Source: Pachypanchax playfairii (lineage: Eukaryota; Chordata; Actinopteri; Cyprinodontiformes; Aplocheilidae). Taken from it: a stretch of DNA of 64,000 bases. Made by a program: the position numbers and the translations under genes. Under the pieces are notes generated by a model. The model did not search any database and was not told the DNA's origin. It saw nothing but the letters and a program-made list of their open reading frames with translations. Location: assembly GCA_006937955.1 (NCBI GenBank), contig SSNP01000121.1, positions 1,536,722-1,600,721 on the forward strand, given 5' to 3'. The number at the start of each line of letters is the position of its first letter. The first letter of the stretch is position 1. Below, piece by piece: positions 49,301-55,826 of the stretch.

Positions 49301-52300
49301 AGCACAGCACACGTCCCTTCACATCCAATGTTAAGCAACATAAAACAATGCTACTATATAGTGTTTTGAATTCATATCATCCATATCAAAAATTCTCTCA
49401 CCTGTTCTGTTTTGTTGGGGTTCTTTTTTGGACAGCCCAGGACATTTGTATTGACGCTCACCATTTCCCTTTGTAACACTTGGTCCAGGACTTAGTGATG
49501 TGTCTGAGTGTGGTTCACTGCCTGCTGCTGCCCTTAACTGGGAAACAAGACACTAGAGATGAGATGAGGAGGGATACATACAAATTAAAATATGTACAAT
49601 TCTTAGTGCAGATAAGCAATTGTAAGCATGTAAGCATGTTTTGTGGTTTCTGCTCTCGTTTAATTTGCTTCACTGTGAAAAATTTGAGAAACTGTTATCT
49701 TCAGTGGTGAAATGACGGCATAAAGATGAACATGATGACATTTTAAATGGAGCATTAAAAGTTTTCTTTAGAGCAGAACTGATCAGAATTTCTCCCTGAC
49801 GTCTCTCCAAATGTGTAACTCATTAAACCGTGTTTTGGAAAAGCACAAAAGAATGGAAAAGGCTGATTTTCTCCAAATGAAGCTTATCTCTGCTCTATTA
49901 TTTGTATTTGGAGGTAGTATTAAAATGAAAAAAAAAGAAAAAGAAAACTTGCTGTTTGAAATGCTGATTTTGATCACGCAGCTCAGTGAAGGATAAAGAA
50001 ACCATATTGCTGTGACTTATCTTTTTCGTTCTCTCTTCTTTTGGCTGAAATTAAGACTCTCAGAGTGTCGGGCTTATACATTTGCATTTCTTGAATTATT
50101 TGAGGAATTTAACTTTTTTGCCAGGATTGTGTCCATGCATCTTATCACAGCTGAGACCCTTGGTTCTTTGCAGAAGATCAAAATACCATTCTTACCTCTC
50201 CTCTCTCGCAAAAAACTTGTGAATGATAAAACTCTTAAAATCTGACTTTTGTAGGAAATGATGTCCCATGTAGCAGTTTAGCAGCCGTACATATGATGTC
50301 ACTCCAAGCATTGAAGTAAATGACGTCATACATACGACCACCAGGCCACCACCAATATCAAAGGCTGATCTGAATGAAAAAAAAAACAAAAAAAATCTTC
50401 TGTTTTTCTTCATGCTCATGCCCAGGTTTCTCCTCTTGCATTAAGTTCCATAAATCTTCCACAAATAGCATAAAAATATAGAGACATGTGACACGACATA
50501 TTTAAGGCAGAAAACCTGATGCCTGATTGAATGTCAAAATTTGCAAAAACATCTCCTGCTTATAGAAGATAACAAAACTCTAGAAAAACAGTAGCTTTTA
50601 TCATTTATTATGTCACTTTCATCTTGCTGTAATGTGAAGCTACTAAGATTAACATCATGTCAGACCGATTTATTGCATTAACTTCATTCATAAATTAGTA
50701 CATTTTTAATGAAGGTGCCAAGCATGACACCTCACCATGATTTGTAGTTCCTAAATGTTCTGTTGAGGTGTTTGATTGATTGTTAGAGCAAGTGCATACG
50801 TTTTATTGATCCTGTTGAACAAACTTAGCAGATAAAGACTCCGTTTTTCAAGTTACAATGAATAATCGACAACAGAGACGGTTTAGATCAGATTTGGATG
50901 TGTTAAGGAAAAATAAAATCTCAATTCATATGTCTGTCACTGGGTCACATATAAACAAACAATCATTTATACTCGAGTTAGAATTACAAATTAATCTAAC
51001 ATATATACAAAGTCCATAGGTAACATGCAAACTTCCTGCAGAAAGTTCCCAGTCAGGACACTGTTGCTGCAGGGAAGAAGCTCTAACCAGCCACATCACT
51101 TTGATGCCCAAAGCTCAACTCAACATCTGTTCTTAAAACGTATAGGGCCTGATTTATCAATATTCCAGGTAAAGAGTGCAAAATTGCATGTGTGACAACA
51201 TTTTTGCACCAAGAGCGTGTTCCTGATTTGCGGGTGATCTACTAAGATTGACTGTGCAATTGATCACAGACGCAAAACCTCCATCTTCTCCTCACAACAA
51301 TCACTGCAGCCATTTATGTGCGATGTTTCAGAAGTGGTAAACATACGTGCAAAATCAGAAGCTGCAAACGGTTTCAGCTTTGATAAATCACACTGCGCCT
51401 GGAACGCCCACTTATTTACATATATTTTGTGTCTTCTGACAGAAACGCCCACATTGCATATTCATCAAGGGCAAAAGCGCTAAAAGGATTGCGCTCCAGG
51501 TTTAACAGGCGCAGATTTACCTGTGTGTTGTTGGTAAATCATCTGCTGCTTGTTTTTGTGGCTGCTGAGAGATTTGCGCCTGTTTTAACAACCGCAAACC
51601 TTGAATAAATCAGGCTAACAGTGTACAAAACGTTGAAGTTTTGCTTAAGGGCGCCACAGCAGCTGGAAAGGCATTCAAGAGATCATGTTCATCTTAAACA
51701 CCAAGTGATTGTGTTAGGTCTTGGGGTGTTTGATTATGATTTATGGGAGTATTGTTTTCTTGTAGCGGTTTTTTCCAGTTTATCTGTGATTTTGTGTTTG
51801 GTTTTCCTTTCCACTAATAACTCTGTTCTGTGTAGTCATGTCTAATGTGTTCCTGTTAGGCTTTTATGTTTGGTCTCATGCTTTTATTTTGATATCCTTT
51901 TGCTCTCTGTTTCCCTTGTGTCTCTCACCAGCTTGATCTATCTGTCTCCTCAGCTGTGTCCTGTTATGTCTCGTTAGCCCTTTTGTGTTCAGTTGGTATA
52001 AAGGCTGCACTTTTAGTTTCCTCCCTTGTCTGGTGCTCGTCAAAGCTTCCCGTTTGTCTCACCTTTGGATTTTACCTCCTCTTTGCTCCCATCTCCCACA
52101 GTAAGTTTATTTTCTCCTTGTTTGCTGCCCCGTTCAGCCTGTTTATTTTATTATTATTATTATTATTATTAAAGTGTTTAATTTAGCTCCTGGCTCCTGT
52201 CTCCTGCATTTGGGTCCACACCTACAACACAGAACGTGACAGATTGTTGTAGTAACAGAGTCAAAATTAAAGATTTGAATTGTCTGACAATCTTGTGAAT

Positions 52301-52980
52301 AGACAGGATTTCTCCAGAGGGAGTCAGCAAGCCAATATTTTATAGATATTTTGAGTGAGAGTTATGGAAGTGTAAAACATCTGCAGTTGTGCTGGGGATT
52401 GACGGAGCATGTGTGATATAAATGTTAGCATTACGGGGTAAACACAAGTCTCATTTACAAGATGATGTAATGACACTAACAAGATATTAATTAAAACGAG
52501 GAGGGAAAATTATGACAAAACGTCAAAGAATTCTCAGAAAGCATTTAGTTTGGGTTGGCTTTGGAATTGTGCAGAAATCAACCTCCAACACATGTACAGA
52601 GAAGTTCATGAGGACTTCAGGTGGAGGCCATCACAAGATAAACTACAACTTCATGGTGTTCTTAGTGTCTCAATCCATTTTCTTTGAGTTGATCCAGTCA
52701 AGCTGAGTTAATTAAATAGTCTAAATCCTAATGGGTAGTGGAAAATAATCCTGAGATTTAGAGATTTTTGCTGATGAATGAAACTGCCAGACCACAAAGT
52801 ATTACATATCCACTGAATGGAAAGTGAATGCTCAGCACATGTGTGCTGCATACAAAATGAGCAGGGCTTTGAGAAGTTTACCTTTAAGTGCATCCTTCTG
52901 AGAATGAAATAAGTGAGAGCCAAGTAAGAGCTTACCACCAGCAGAAACCAAACAGTCCAGCAGGAGCTCGGGAACTCCAT
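19100..52980 (-). CDS. calcr: Calcitonin receptor with four tandem HRM domains (21 coding exons)
   Basis: A class B GPCR for calcitonin-family peptides, in the plasma membrane and normally coupled to Gs/cAMP. I joined 21 exons by GT/AG junctions; the lengths sum to 2406 nt, one frame, 801 residues. Predicted order: signal peptide about 1-20; HRM1 about 44-120; HRM2 about 155-240; HRM3 about 254-340; HRM4 about 383-470; TM1 475-504; TM2-TM7 506-728; tail 729-801. Seen: WDGWLCW core and six cysteines in the HRMs, PWRP after TM6, GCNYFWMLCEGIYLHT in TM3, DDNCW in ECL2, CFFNGEVQ after TM7. Family knowledge: mammalian CALCR has one HRM and about 475-510 residues, so the extra length is the three added HRMs. 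CALCRL (CLR) is the main alternative; mir-489 in the first coding intron favours calcr. The listed span includes introns. Splicing is inferred from sequence only. Confidence 0.9.
20576..21783. mobile_element. Non-autonomous hAT-type transposon with 8-bp TSD
   Basis: Ends cagaggcggagctag and ctagctccgccactg are inverted repeats typical of hAT elements. They are flanked on both sides by the 8-bp direct repeat cttgcaag (20568-20575 and 21784-21791), a perfect hAT-length target duplication. Length as assembled is 1208 bp, including a 10-N gap at 20622-20631 inside a C/G homopolymer stretch. No transposase seen. Confidence 0.9.
20933..21151. repeat. Large inverted repeat inside the hAT element
   Basis: The left arm 20933-21027 (aattagaaccattagaacac ...) is nearly the reverse complement of the right arm 21056-21151 (ending ctaattggttctaat), with about 28 bp between. 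The ccctgggtgcttt / gagcaaggtcctt parts resemble SINE tails, so two inverted SINE-like pieces are likely. Confidence 0.85.
22217..22544 (+). mobile_element. tRNA-derived SINE
   Basis: Head ggccgtggctcaggcagtag (A box) and ggttcgaatcc (B box), then tgtccttgggcaagacactt and a tail agtaaagcgctatacaagta. This is a common teleost tRNA-SINE layout. The tRNA-like head is not a functional tRNA gene because the element continues for over 250 bp with SINE body. Confidence 0.88.
24532..24762 (+). mobile_element. tRNA-derived SINE, second copy (diverged)
   Basis: ggctgtggctcagtggttag head, ttggttcaatcc B box, gtgtccttggggaagtcact, and tail agtgctttgagtggtctga. Same general family as 22217-22544. Confidence 0.85.
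24950..25165 (+). repeat. Dispersed repeat shared with 41780-42310
   Basis: Shares gaatctcc...aaatttggagtt, gtttcctacag...aggaagttg and ggaggacctggacagaagac with the copy in the intron at 41780-42310 (gaatctcccgattcc, gtttcctacaggaagttg, gaggacctggagagaagaca). Diverged; class unknown. Confidence 0.5.
25291..25679. repeat. (GGAT)n tetranucleotide array, about 390 bp
   Basis: Nearly pure ggat units with scattered aagg variants. Because 4-bp units give three open frames, it generates false Met-Asp-Gly-Trp proteins. Confidence 0.98.
26103..26144 (-). CDS. calcr: calcr exon 20: TM7 (42 nt microexon-sized)
   Basis: 42 nt, encoding GLLVATIFCFFNGE; this short TM7 exon is typical of class B receptors. 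Acceptor ttgtaatag, donor gtaaga. In this segment the sequence is closer to CALCRL (GLLVSTIFCFFNGE) than to human CALCR (GFFVATIYCFCNNE). Confidence 0.93.
26513..26731 (-). CDS. calcr: calcr exon 19: TM5 end, ICL3 and TM6
   Basis: 219 nt, 73 codons, phase 0 both sides. Encodes VNLFFLLNIIRVLVTKLRDT, HRAESNMYMKAVRATLILVP, LLGIQFVIFPWRPENRLAGE and VYEYVMHILMHYQ. The LVPLLGIQF and PWRP motifs of TM6/ECL3 are intact. Donor gtgggt, acceptor ttccacag. Confidence 0.96.
26846..26912 (-). CDS. calcr: calcr exon 18: ECL2 and TM5 start
   Basis: 67 nt. Encodes CWMSVETHLLYAVHGPIVAA then LL. The ECL2 cysteine is present. CWxSVETHLLY is the calcitonin-receptor form, whereas CALCRL has CWISSDTHLLY. Acceptor ctcctgtag; donor gtaagt. 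Confidence 0.94.
27084..27144 (-). CDS. calcr: calcr exon 17: TM4 end and ECL2
   Basis: 61 nt, the usual size for this class B exon. Encodes FPLVPVSIHAVARKKYFDD; the trailing AA joins the next exon's C as Asn to read DDNCW. Donor gtgagt. Confidence 0.92.
27145..27804 (-). other. calcr intron 16, nothing recognised
   Basis: 660 bp between exons 16 and 17; only a short (AC)n run near 27440. Confidence 0.6.
27805..27958 (-). CDS. calcr: calcr exon 16: TM3 and TM4 start
   Basis: 154 nt. Encodes VGCKVLHFFHMYMLGCNYFW, then MLCEGIYLHTLIVVAVFAEE and QHLHWYYLLGW. Contains the ECL1/TM3 cysteine that pairs with ECL2 and the EGIYLHT motif. Acceptor tctctgcag; donor gtgagt. Confidence 0.95.
27959..32588 (-). 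other. calcr intron 15, no element recognised
   Basis: 4.6 kb of AT-rich sequence. I found no exon, transposon end or long repeat. Short open frames here have no family features. Confidence 0.5.
32589..32715 (-). CDS. calcr: calcr exon 15: ICL1 and TM2
   Basis: 127 nt. Acceptor cacatag is chosen because it alone gives FYFR-SLSCQRITLHKN; later AG choices drop a residue. Encodes SLSCQRITLHKNLFCSYVLN then SALTIIYLVTVVNNPKVVARNP. CQRITLHKN is the class B TM2 signature. Donor gtgagt. Confidence 0.92.
32716..35514 (-). other. calcr intron 14 with Tc1-like relic
   Basis: 2.8 kb; contains the Tc1/mariner fragment at 33290-33760. Nothing else recognised. Confidence 0.7.
33290..33760 (-). pseudogene. 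Truncated Tc1/mariner-like transposon
   Basis: Begins after TA with cacctaaaggattattagga, the end of a well-known fish Tc1-like element. On the minus strand the transposase C-terminal half is visible: SSDGYFQQDN (second catalytic Asp region), EHDNEFTVLQWPPQ, a stop where Ser is expected, then PDLNPIEHLWDVVERE (catalytic third acidic residue) and SKECFQHHVESMPR. The upstream half and other end are missing beyond about 33760. Inactive. Confidence 0.9.
35515..35606 (-). CDS. calcr: calcr exon 14: TM1
   Basis: 92 nt. Encodes SAYILFYMTIVGHALSIASL then LISLAIFFYF, the first helix; the VGHxLSIASLLISL stretch is shared with CLR and calcitonin receptors. Ends with AG, and the first G of the next exon completes an Arg codon (human CALCR also has Arg at the FFR position). 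Donor gtaact. Confidence 0.93.
35725..36657. mobile_element. MITE family 4 with about 105-bp terminal inverted repeats
   Basis: Left arm acggaaacgtagtactgcca through gtttctcgtttttacgaga (35726-35832) is the reverse complement, with few mismatches, of 36552-36656. Arms contain repeated tctcgttataacgag palindromes. It lies in calcr intron 13 between TM1 and HRM4. No coding frame inside. Confidence 0.9.
37601..37713 (-). CDS. calcr: calcr exon 13: HRM4 module, C exon
   Basis: 113 nt. Encodes KATKYCGEDGQWFRHPDTNR then TWSNYTLCNENTKAKLR. Two glycosylation sites (NRT, NYT) are at the positions known in mammalian CALCR. It leads directly into TM1. Donor gtaatt; acceptor ttctttcag. Confidence 0.94.
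37792..37902 (-). CDS. calcr: calcr exon 12: HRM4 module, B exon
   Basis: 111 nt. Encodes SYCSRNWDGWLCWEDTPSGT then FTSQNCPNYFDDFDPT, with cysteines 2-4 and the tryptophan/aspartate core. Joined to the next exon it reads FDPTEKATKYC, the family consensus. Donor gtgagc. Confidence 0.94.
37987..38152 (-). CDS. calcr: calcr exon 11: HRM4 module, A exon (long linker)
   Basis: 166 nt, the longest A exon. Starts AAVQFSRDAEVEPTSEATIS, continues PVDHQQNQEIVRKKILDN and ends QYKCFEKMNRDPPYNKS. The RKKxxDxQYKC segment matches the region before the single HRM of mammalian CALCR, so HRM4 is the positional equivalent of the ancestral domain. Acceptor acatttag; donor gtaaat. Confidence 0.9.
38153..41023 (-). 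other. calcr intron between HRM3 and HRM4 (2.9 kb)
   Basis: Contains a LINE 3' tail fragment at about 38466-38560 (minus orientation of the ttcccttcgaggattaata type). Nothing else recognised. Confidence 0.55.
38466..38560. mobile_element. LINE 3' end fragment
   Basis: atactttattaatcctcgaa followed by gggaaatcaagtgttg is typical of the 3' end of fish Rex/L2-type LINEs, next to short (AATC)n. Confidence 0.5.
41024..41136 (-). CDS. calcr: calcr exon 10: HRM3 module, C exon
   Basis: 113 nt. Encodes KATKYCGEDGRWFHHPESNM then TWTNYTLCFGNSKERLR: cysteines 5 and 6, and two potential glycosylation sites (NMT, NYT) as in mammalian CALCR. Acceptor gattcttag; donor gtaaca. Confidence 0.93.
41258..41368 (-). 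CDS. calcr: calcr exon 9: HRM3 module, B exon
   Basis: 111 nt, symmetric phase 1. Encodes LYCGRNWDGWLCWDDTPAGS then YTSQHCPTYFSDLKPT. The core CxRxWDGWLCWDDTPAG is nearly the mammalian calcitonin receptor sequence. The last part changes the usual FDPT to LKPT. Donor gtacaaac. Confidence 0.94.
41473..41545 (-). CDS. calcr: calcr exon 8: HRM3 module, A exon (short)
   Basis: 73 nt. Encodes KLKMNENEHKCLQKMKRDPP then FNKA; cysteine 1 in HKC. Unlike A exons 1, 2 and 4 it has no N-terminal linker, so HRM2 and HRM3 would be packed tightly. Acceptor ccctcttag; donor gtatattt. Confidence 0.88.
41546..42923 (-). other. calcr intron between HRM2 and HRM3
   Basis: 1.4 kb; holds the diverged repeat at 41780-42310 related to 24950-25165. 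Confidence 0.5.
42924..43036 (-). CDS. calcr: calcr exon 7: HRM2 module, C exon
   Basis: 113 nt, phase 1 to 0. Encodes KATKYCEEDGQWFRHPESKK then MWTNYTQCLSTHDKRVE: cysteines 5 and 6 and one NYT glycosylation site. The usual NxT before TW is replaced by KKMW. Acceptor tctttacag, donor gtaatg. A SINE tail fragment sits in the short intron upstream of it. Confidence 0.92.
43089..43185 (+). mobile_element. SINE tail fragment in HRM2 B/C intron
   Basis: gatggactagcgacctgtcc, gggtgtgaccccgcctctcgcc and ctgcgaccctgaacaggaac match the tail of the SINE at 7512-7828. It occupies nearly half of the 211-bp intron. Confidence 0.75.
43248..43358 (-). CDS. calcr: calcr exon 6: HRM2 module, B exon
   Basis: 111 nt, symmetric phase 1. 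Encodes LHCRRSWDGWMCWNDTPAGS then YATQNCPDYFVEFDPT. Cysteines 2-4, WDGW and the CPDYF..FDPT end are standard for calcitonin-receptor HRMs. NDT is an added potential glycosylation site. Donor gtaagc. Confidence 0.92.
43471..43606 (-). CDS. calcr: calcr exon 5: HRM2 module, A exon
   Basis: 136 nt. Encodes a linker starting EIVYLRDAADEPTTEVGQ, followed by ENEKKCLEKMKNDPPYNES; the KKC supplies HRM cysteine 1. Potential N-glycosylation at NES. Acceptor ccaaaag is weak in polypyrimidines; donor gtacaata is non-canonical at +4. Linker motif RDAxxEPTxE recurs in the HRM4 A exon. Confidence 0.85.
43695..43780 (-). CDS. calcr: calcr exon 4: HRM1 module, C exon (shortened)
   Basis: 86 nt against 113 nt in the other C exons; in-frame loss of nine codons. 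Encodes KVTKYCDKSGYWVQTGSTCE then SALKDKLQ. Cysteines 5 and 6 remain, but the HP-x-SNxTWxNYT glycosylated strand seen in the other modules is missing. Phase 1 in, phase 0 out, donor gtatttct. Confidence 0.85.
43781..47949 (-). other. calcr intron between HRM1 B and C exons (4.2 kb)
   Basis: Unusually long for a split within one HRM; contains the 948-bp MITE at 45910-46857. Short open frames within the MITE are artefacts. Confidence 0.6.
45910..46857. mobile_element. MITE family 5 (CTVACC.CTCATTTACACT)
   Basis: Left end ctaacccctcatttacacta and right end agtgtaaatgagtggtcag are inverted repeats of about 25 bp, ending around the shared gatgcatc/gacgcatca. High CpG content compared with surroundings. 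No transposase. Confidence 0.8.
47950..48057 (-). CDS. calcr: calcr exon 3: HRM1 module, B exon
   Basis: 108 nt, phase 1 on both sides; donor gtaagaca. Encodes FCPHMWDGLLCWNETPAGTS and then TQNCPDRDDLDAT. The WDG, LCW and PAG landmarks and cysteines 2-4 are kept, but the exon is one codon shorter than the other B exons and the usual CPDYF is changed to CPDRD. This is the most diverged HRM core of the four. Confidence 0.88.
48403..48995 (+). mobile_element. MITE family 1, copy 3 (best preserved)
   Basis: Left ttaaagaggcccttccat and right aaatggcctctttaa; TTAA at both borders with inverted AGAGGCC. In the intron between the HRM1 A and B exons. Confidence 0.9.
49402..49537 (-). CDS. calcr: calcr exon 2: HRM1 module, A exon
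   Basis: 136 nt, phase 0 in and phase 1 out; acceptor tttcccag, donor gtgagaga. Residues 16-60 begin LRAAAGSEPHSDTSLSPG, a linker rich in Ser/Pro, then RQYKCPG with the first HRM cysteine. It ends QQNRT, a potential N-glycosylation site (NRT). The exon is the same length as the HRM2 A exon and shares a loose R-x-A...EP linker pattern with it. Confidence 0.8.
50270..50350 (-). ncRNA. mir489: mir-489 precursor hairpin in first coding intron of calcr
   Basis: On the minus strand, the sense strand of calcr, an 81-nt stretch folds into a hairpin. The 5' arm begins near TGGTCGTATGTATGACGTCA, the loop is around CAATGCTTGG, and the 3' arm at 50303-50281 carries a 23-nt mature sequence with seed GTGACATC ending in GTACGGCTGC. 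This agrees with my memory of vertebrate miR-489-3p; the 5' arm and the CTAAACTGCTAC flank also match the human precursor closely. In mammals mir-489 lies in a CALCR intron, so position and strand agree. The neighbouring mammalian mir-653 was not found. Confidence 0.92.
51145..51618. mobile_element. MITE family 6 (GCCTGATTTATCAA)
   Basis: Left gggcctgatttatcaatatt and right ttgaataaatcaggctaa are inverted repeats; internal gcgcaaatttacct-like motifs are typical of a common fish MITE. About 474 bp. Confidence 0.75.
51713..52241 (-). mobile_element. LTR-like non-coding element with 6-bp flanking repeat
   Basis: Bounded by GATTGT on both sides (51707-51712 and 52242-52247). On the minus strand it begins tgtcacgttctgtgttgtag and ends gacctaac. 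Internal TATAAA-like ggtataaaggctgcac and a (TTA)n at 52146-52171 are present. Composition resembles 3060-3620 and 62330-62790. I cannot assign a superfamily. Confidence 0.55.
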
Positions 52981-53003
52981 ATCTTCCACACGCAGGTAAT
53001 TCT
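52936..53003 (-). CDS. calcr: calcr coding exon 1: start codon and signal peptide
   Basis: The ATG at 52980-52978 opens MEFPSSCWTVWFLLV (residues 1-15), a short polar start followed by a hydrophobic run as in a signal peptide; the donor gtaagc follows at 52935. Context at the ATG is good (G at -3 and +4). Upstream bases 52981-53003 are probable 5'UTR with an acceptor-like ctcactccag just before, so a noncoding first exon probably lies further upstream. The next exon starts LRAAAGSEP, which gives a plausible cleavage site around residues 19-21. Confidence 0.72.
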
Positions 53004-53392
53004 CTGGAGTGAGACAGAGAAGAACAACAAGTTAAACCTATTTGGAAAATTATTTGTCTGCCGTGAAAGTGACTGACTGAACAAATGTTGTTTCAGATCA
53101 GGGTTCCAGCTTCTCAGGAGAAAACCACCACAACAATCATTCATCTGCAATGAAGAAGCTTTGCAGTTTTTGGCATCTTGCACTTCTCCTTATGTGTTTA
53201 TTTATTTTTTTTTTTTAAAGGACCCATTTGTATGTGAAGCGATAGCACGGAAGAATTACTTTAAATTGTGGTGGTAAAAGAATGAAGAAAAACAGAGACG
53301 GAATCAGACAAAAATAGTTGGGACCATTAATCAGCTTGCGCAGAGAGTCTGCTGGTGCAAAAACAGTAGAGGCATGTGAACTGAGAATTCAC

Positions 53393-53475
53393 CTCAGGTC
53401 TCTTGCTTTGGCTTGTAGAGAACCTGCTGGAAGCTCATCCCTCCAAAAGTAAAGATAAAAGCAGCTTATTGGCTC
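53393..53475 (-). promoter_or_regulatory. Possible noncoding first exon/promoter of calcr
   Basis: On the minus strand a CCAAT pentamer (53472-53468) is followed by an A/T-rich stretch and then a donor-like CTGAG|gtgaat at 53393/53392, about 0.4 kb upstream of the acceptor at 53003. This is a guess from spacing and motifs only; no TATA box or CpG island is evident. Confidence 0.2.
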
Positions 53476-54171
53476 TCGCTCCCTCTCTGTGACTCAGGTT
53501 AGAGATGTTCAGCAAGAAGACATGGATGAACAAGTTCTATCAGTCACTTCGAAGGGTTATTGATAGTATTTGTTTTGGCTTCAGTGGGACGGTGATGGTA
53601 GACTACTCAGCTTTAAGGTGACAAATAAACCTGGAACAGGACATGGCAAGTATTTTAAATGAGAAGGATTCCCTTCAAGTTTCCAGTACTTTCCTTTTTT
53701 CTAGACACATTTTCCTGAAATGCAAACCAATAGTAGCATTTTCTAGCAAATATCTGCACATTTTACTGAATCCTCAAGCTGAATTGAAGTTGATTTTTTT
53801 AAAGAAACTATGACAAACATTCCTATGAAGCGTTTATAGACATAATTGCATGAAATAAATCAAATGTTTCTCTTATTAGCATGTAACTTTTTTCACAGCT
53901 CATAAGATAATTCGTTTTTCCATTAAAAAGAAGAGTTATTTAATATGAAAATTATTGCTAAACATAAATGAAGCATCAAATTGAGATACTTGAACAACTG
54001 GTTCATGTGTTTATGAAACTATCAACAGGAACTAGAACGGAATATTCAAACGTGTTTGAGGTGACTTTGAGGAGACAAAACCTTTTAGATGTTCAATTAA
54101 TTTATATTTTATTTATAGCTGCTCCTCATTCTTTTCCGCTCGTATTATCACTATACAGAAGAAAAAAGAAA

Positions 54172-54173
<2 letters not shown>

Positions 54174-54203
<30 letters not shown>

Positions 54204-54221
54204 ATAATAATAATAATAATA
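54174..54221. repeat. Compound (ACT)n(AAT)n microsatellite
   Basis: About ten ACT units followed by six AAT units. Confidence 0.95.
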
Positions 54222-55826
54222 CAAGTTTATGTAAACAAAACATTCTTTAAGCTCAAATGTAACATTTCTATAAGTTTTATTCTAACTTTTAAAAGTATAC
54301 CTGAGATAACATTTTCATCCAATATTTAAATGAATCTGTATTTTATCATTTCAAGGACACAAAATATAGATGAATTAGTTAATTAACTGCATCAACAGTT
54401 AATCTGTGTCTGACTAACCAGCTTATTTTAAGCCCTGATCATTTGAGAAACAAATTATTCACAAAACTAAAGTCCCAAAATTTAAATCTAATTCAAGTCT
54501 GGAGTCTCTGTTTGGGTATTTTTAGTGTGACTCGAGTCTCTGGAATGTGCTGATTGTAATACGTTGGTTTATTTTAATGAGCTGCATTCTACTGATTAAA
54601 CAGCTTCTTGTTCAAGTACAGTTTGTGTTTTGCATGTGAGATGTTTTTCAGTATAAATGTTAGTTTATTTATGAGAACCTCCAGGTACAGAGTCGGTGTT
54701 CCTGATCAGTTTAACCAATCGCTTCCTGTCGGCTGCTGTAATGTTACTCTGGCAGTTTATTCCATTAAAAATGACTGTTCCTCCTCTGCTGTTACCTTTC
54801 TTATAAAGCATTTTAGTTGACTCCACCTCCAAAAAATCTACCACCAGCAATCACAATTAATATACACAGAGTTTGCATCTGTTATTACCAACATGGAGGA
54901 TTGTTCAGGTTATTACAGTAATGAATCAGAATAAATCAGCGGCACATGAGCAAATCCCCCGTGGAACCAATCACTGCAGTGATCAGTCAGATTTATGAAA
55001 AACTTTCCTCTGACATCAGCCTTTAATAGATTCACAAGTTTCAAACTTCGTCTTTTTTTATCATAAACAGCATTTGCCCAGGTGTATGATGGGAAATATC
55101 TGATCTCCACAAATGTTTTGTCTCCCTGTCCTCAACGACATTCCAGGCAACGAATTCCCTGCTGAAGTCCTGCCACATTTTTAAATAAACTGAATTTTTT
55201 ATGACAAAATACACTTAACTTTCACTTTCCTAAATACAAAACCTCTAAACAAAATTTTGTTCATGATCATTTTGACTTTTTTACAATTTTCCAGGCTGTT
55301 TCCCGATGAGGTGCACAGAATAAAACTGGATATTCTTTGGTTTAGCTTGTTAATTCTGCTTTAAAAACAGAAATGAAAAGAACATTTAAAGGTTAAAGGG
55401 GAAAAAATATGGATCACAAAACTTTCTCTTGAAAAAAATAATTTAAAATCCTTTTCAAATTCCTGGTGGAGGATGGCATTAGTCCATTTCAAACTGAACA
55501 GCTCAGGCTGCGCATGAGAGGAAGTAATTATGTATGAAAGGGGAATTATCAAACAAATTATGAGAAAGCTGTTTCACAAGTCAATGTTTACAAACTACAG
55601 AATAAGTACAAGGCTGATCACGATGGTTTAACAGAAAGGAACAAACCTAAAAGGACCTTGAAACAGCAATATGTGTGTTACAGACACAATGTATAGTATA
55701 GCAGAAAGCTTATGGCTGTCAGGGATCAAAAGTCCTGCATGTTTATGTCAGATTTTATATAATAGACTGAAAAAATTAAAACACAAAGTTTTGTTTATTT
55801 TTTTAATCCTAAACTGAACAAGGTAA

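Larger units (their letters stand above)
49538..52935 (-). other. calcr intron 1 (3.4 kb), hosts mir-489
   Basis: Carries mir-489 about 0.7 kb after the downstream exon boundary, a MITE at 51145-51618 and an LTR-like element at 51713-52241. 50795-51110 has weak LINE-tail resemblance. Confidence 0.8.

Noticed and set aside
19100..52980. Naming the gene calcrl (CLR)
   Set aside because: TM7 and tail are CLR-like, but HRM core, ECL2 and intronic mir-489 point to calcr; kept as an alternative in the gene entry.
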